NCBI GenBank assembly: GCA_016185245.1
Contig: JACPNZ010000016.1
Coordinates: forward strand, 1-64,000
DNA: 64,000 bases
Reading direction: 5' to 3'
Source: Hyphomicrobiales bacterium
Lineage (GTDB): Bacteria; Pseudomonadota; Alphaproteobacteria; Rhizobiales; Aestuariivirgaceae
The notes beneath the pieces are model-generated. The model was given only the letters and a program-made list of their open reading frames with translations, was not told the origin of the DNA and ran no database searches. The position numbers and the translations under genes were made by a program. Shown in pieces: positions 63,307-64,000 of the stretch (position 1 is the stretch's first letter; every line of letters starts with the position of its first letter).

Positions 63307-63918
63307 TTACCGGAGCGTACCGAACATCCGGTCCCACAGCCTTGTCGTCACGCCGAAATTGCACCGATTCTCCCGATGGTGATGCAGGGCATGGTGGCGT
63401 TTGAGGCGCCGCAGCGTGGCGAGGCCGCCGCTTGCCGAATGATGCACCAGGTAATGCACGCTGATGTAGGCGAGATAGCCTGCGAGCAATCCCACCGACA
63501 GGGCCGAGGCTTGCGGCCGTCCCAGTAACTCGACCAGCGGCACATAGACCGCGACGGCGAAAATCGCCGTCGACACCAGGGTGGGAGTACCGATCAATTC
63601 GCGCGGCGCGTGATGATGGGCGAAATGGGCATGGCGGAAGCCCGGCACATGGTGGAACACCGCCCGGTGCAGCACATATTCGGCAAAGGTCCAAATGCCG
63701 TAACCGGCCAGCGCCAGTGCGGCAAGGCGGACCAGCCCCACGCTCCCCGGCCCCATTAGCGCGTCGTAGGTGCAGACCAGTATCAGCCCCGGATAGACGG
63801 CGAAATCGAGAAAGTACACCCAGGCCGGCGGATTGGTGGAGAGCAGACTCCAGGCCGAATGCCGGAGACCGGACGTTCCTTCCGCCTGCTGCAACGGCCA
63901 ATATTCACTCCACCTCAT
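63307..63918 (-). CDS. Fatty acid hydroxylase/sterol desaturase-family membrane protein
   Basis: A 203-residue membrane protein with the eight-histidine motifs of the family: EYVLHRAVFHHVPGFRHAHFAHHHAPREL, HYLVHHSASGG and LKRHHALHHHRENRCNFG. It has four transmembrane helices. Diiron-centred hydroxylation or desaturation of lipids is expected. GGGAG precedes ATG 63918 (ATG 63945 is longer without support). It converges on the Sel1 gene. Bases 63919-64000 hold no identifiable gene. Confidence 0.85.
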   Translation of the reverse strand: MRWSEYWPLQQAEGTSGLRHSAWSLLSTNPPAWVYFLDFAVYPGLILVCTYDALMGPGSVGLVRLAALALAGYGIWTFAEYVLHRAVFHHVPGFRHAHFAHHHAPRELIGTPTLVSTAIFAVAVYVPLVELLGRPQASALSVGLLAGYLAYISVHYLVHHSASGGLATLRRLKRHHALHHHRENRCNFGVTTRLWDRMFGTLR

Positions 63919-64000
63919 TACACTACTCCCGGCCCACGGCCGCAAATTCTAACTAGTCCAGTTTGGCCGATTTGCACGGATTCGGCAATTGTTACTGCCG

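Overview
The window is a 64 kb, GC-rich, gene-dense piece of an alphaproteobacterial chromosome. The gene content points to Hyphomicrobiales (Rhizobiales): SciP, CtrA and ChpT of the CtrA cell-cycle circuit, an EipA (DUF1134) envelope protein, both bacterial routes to phosphatidylcholine, a serC-serA pair with a candidate serC leader RNA, a ZapA/candidate 6S RNA/5-FCL/YmdB neighbourhood, and a long ruv-tol-pal-ftsH-folP-glmM chain. No genus is claimed. Most of the window is core genome. There is no prophage, CRISPR array or rRNA operon.

Layout. 0-6.2 kb: sciP, mnmA, pmtA-pcs (phosphatidylcholine), tRNA-Met(CAU), a cytochrome b561/PepSY pair, yccF and an Fsr-type MFS exporter. 6.46-8.13 kb: the only clearly accessory stretch. 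It is a lower-GC segment bounded by 17-bp imperfect inverted repeats, holding a small CxxC/CxxC protein, a transposase remnant with a 19-bp tandem duplication and an unrecognised 157-aa protein. A HigBA-like toxin-antitoxin module with a well-formed operator-promoter follows directly. 8.1-17.7 kb: an aminotransferase/sulfotransferase pair, divergent fliJ and ctrA with five GANTC sites between them, an OmpR/EnvZ-type pair, a wrecked phytanoyl-CoA dioxygenase gene, chpT, cysQ and eipA. 17.8-34.2 kb: DUF2147, a coiled-coil protein, tRNA-Glu(CUC), an RluA-family synthase, rpoH, a CAP protein, an EAL protein with a degenerate GGDEF domain, purA, a DUF1326-DUF2182 pair, serA/serC, a methyltransferase, an outer-membrane barrel and a DMT transporter.

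34.2-49.4 kb (minus strand): an almost continuous chain yebC-ruvC-(AbrB gene)-ruvA-ruvB-ybgC-tolQRAB-pal-pal-cpoB-tilS-ftsH-folP-glmM. It joins Holliday-junction processing, the Tol-Pal envelope machine, tRNA modification, membrane proteolysis, folate synthesis and peptidoglycan precursor synthesis. Two departures stand out: an AbrB-type DNA-binding gene lodged between ruvC and ruvA, and two tandem pal genes. 49.6-63.9 kb: a polyamine-type ABC transporter without an ATPase gene, ymdB, 5-FCL, ggt, a candidate 6S RNA, zapA, a DUF4164 protein, then divergently tkt-pgk-fba (class I aldolase, with no gap gene), a ThiE-like protein, a Sel1-repeat protein and a fatty-acid hydroxylase-type protein.

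If there is something new here, the best candidates are the inverted-repeat-bounded element with its unknown cargo, the DUF1326-DUF2182 translationally coupled pair, and the AbrB gene inside the ruv operon. All identifications rest on reading motifs and gene order by eye. No database search was run.
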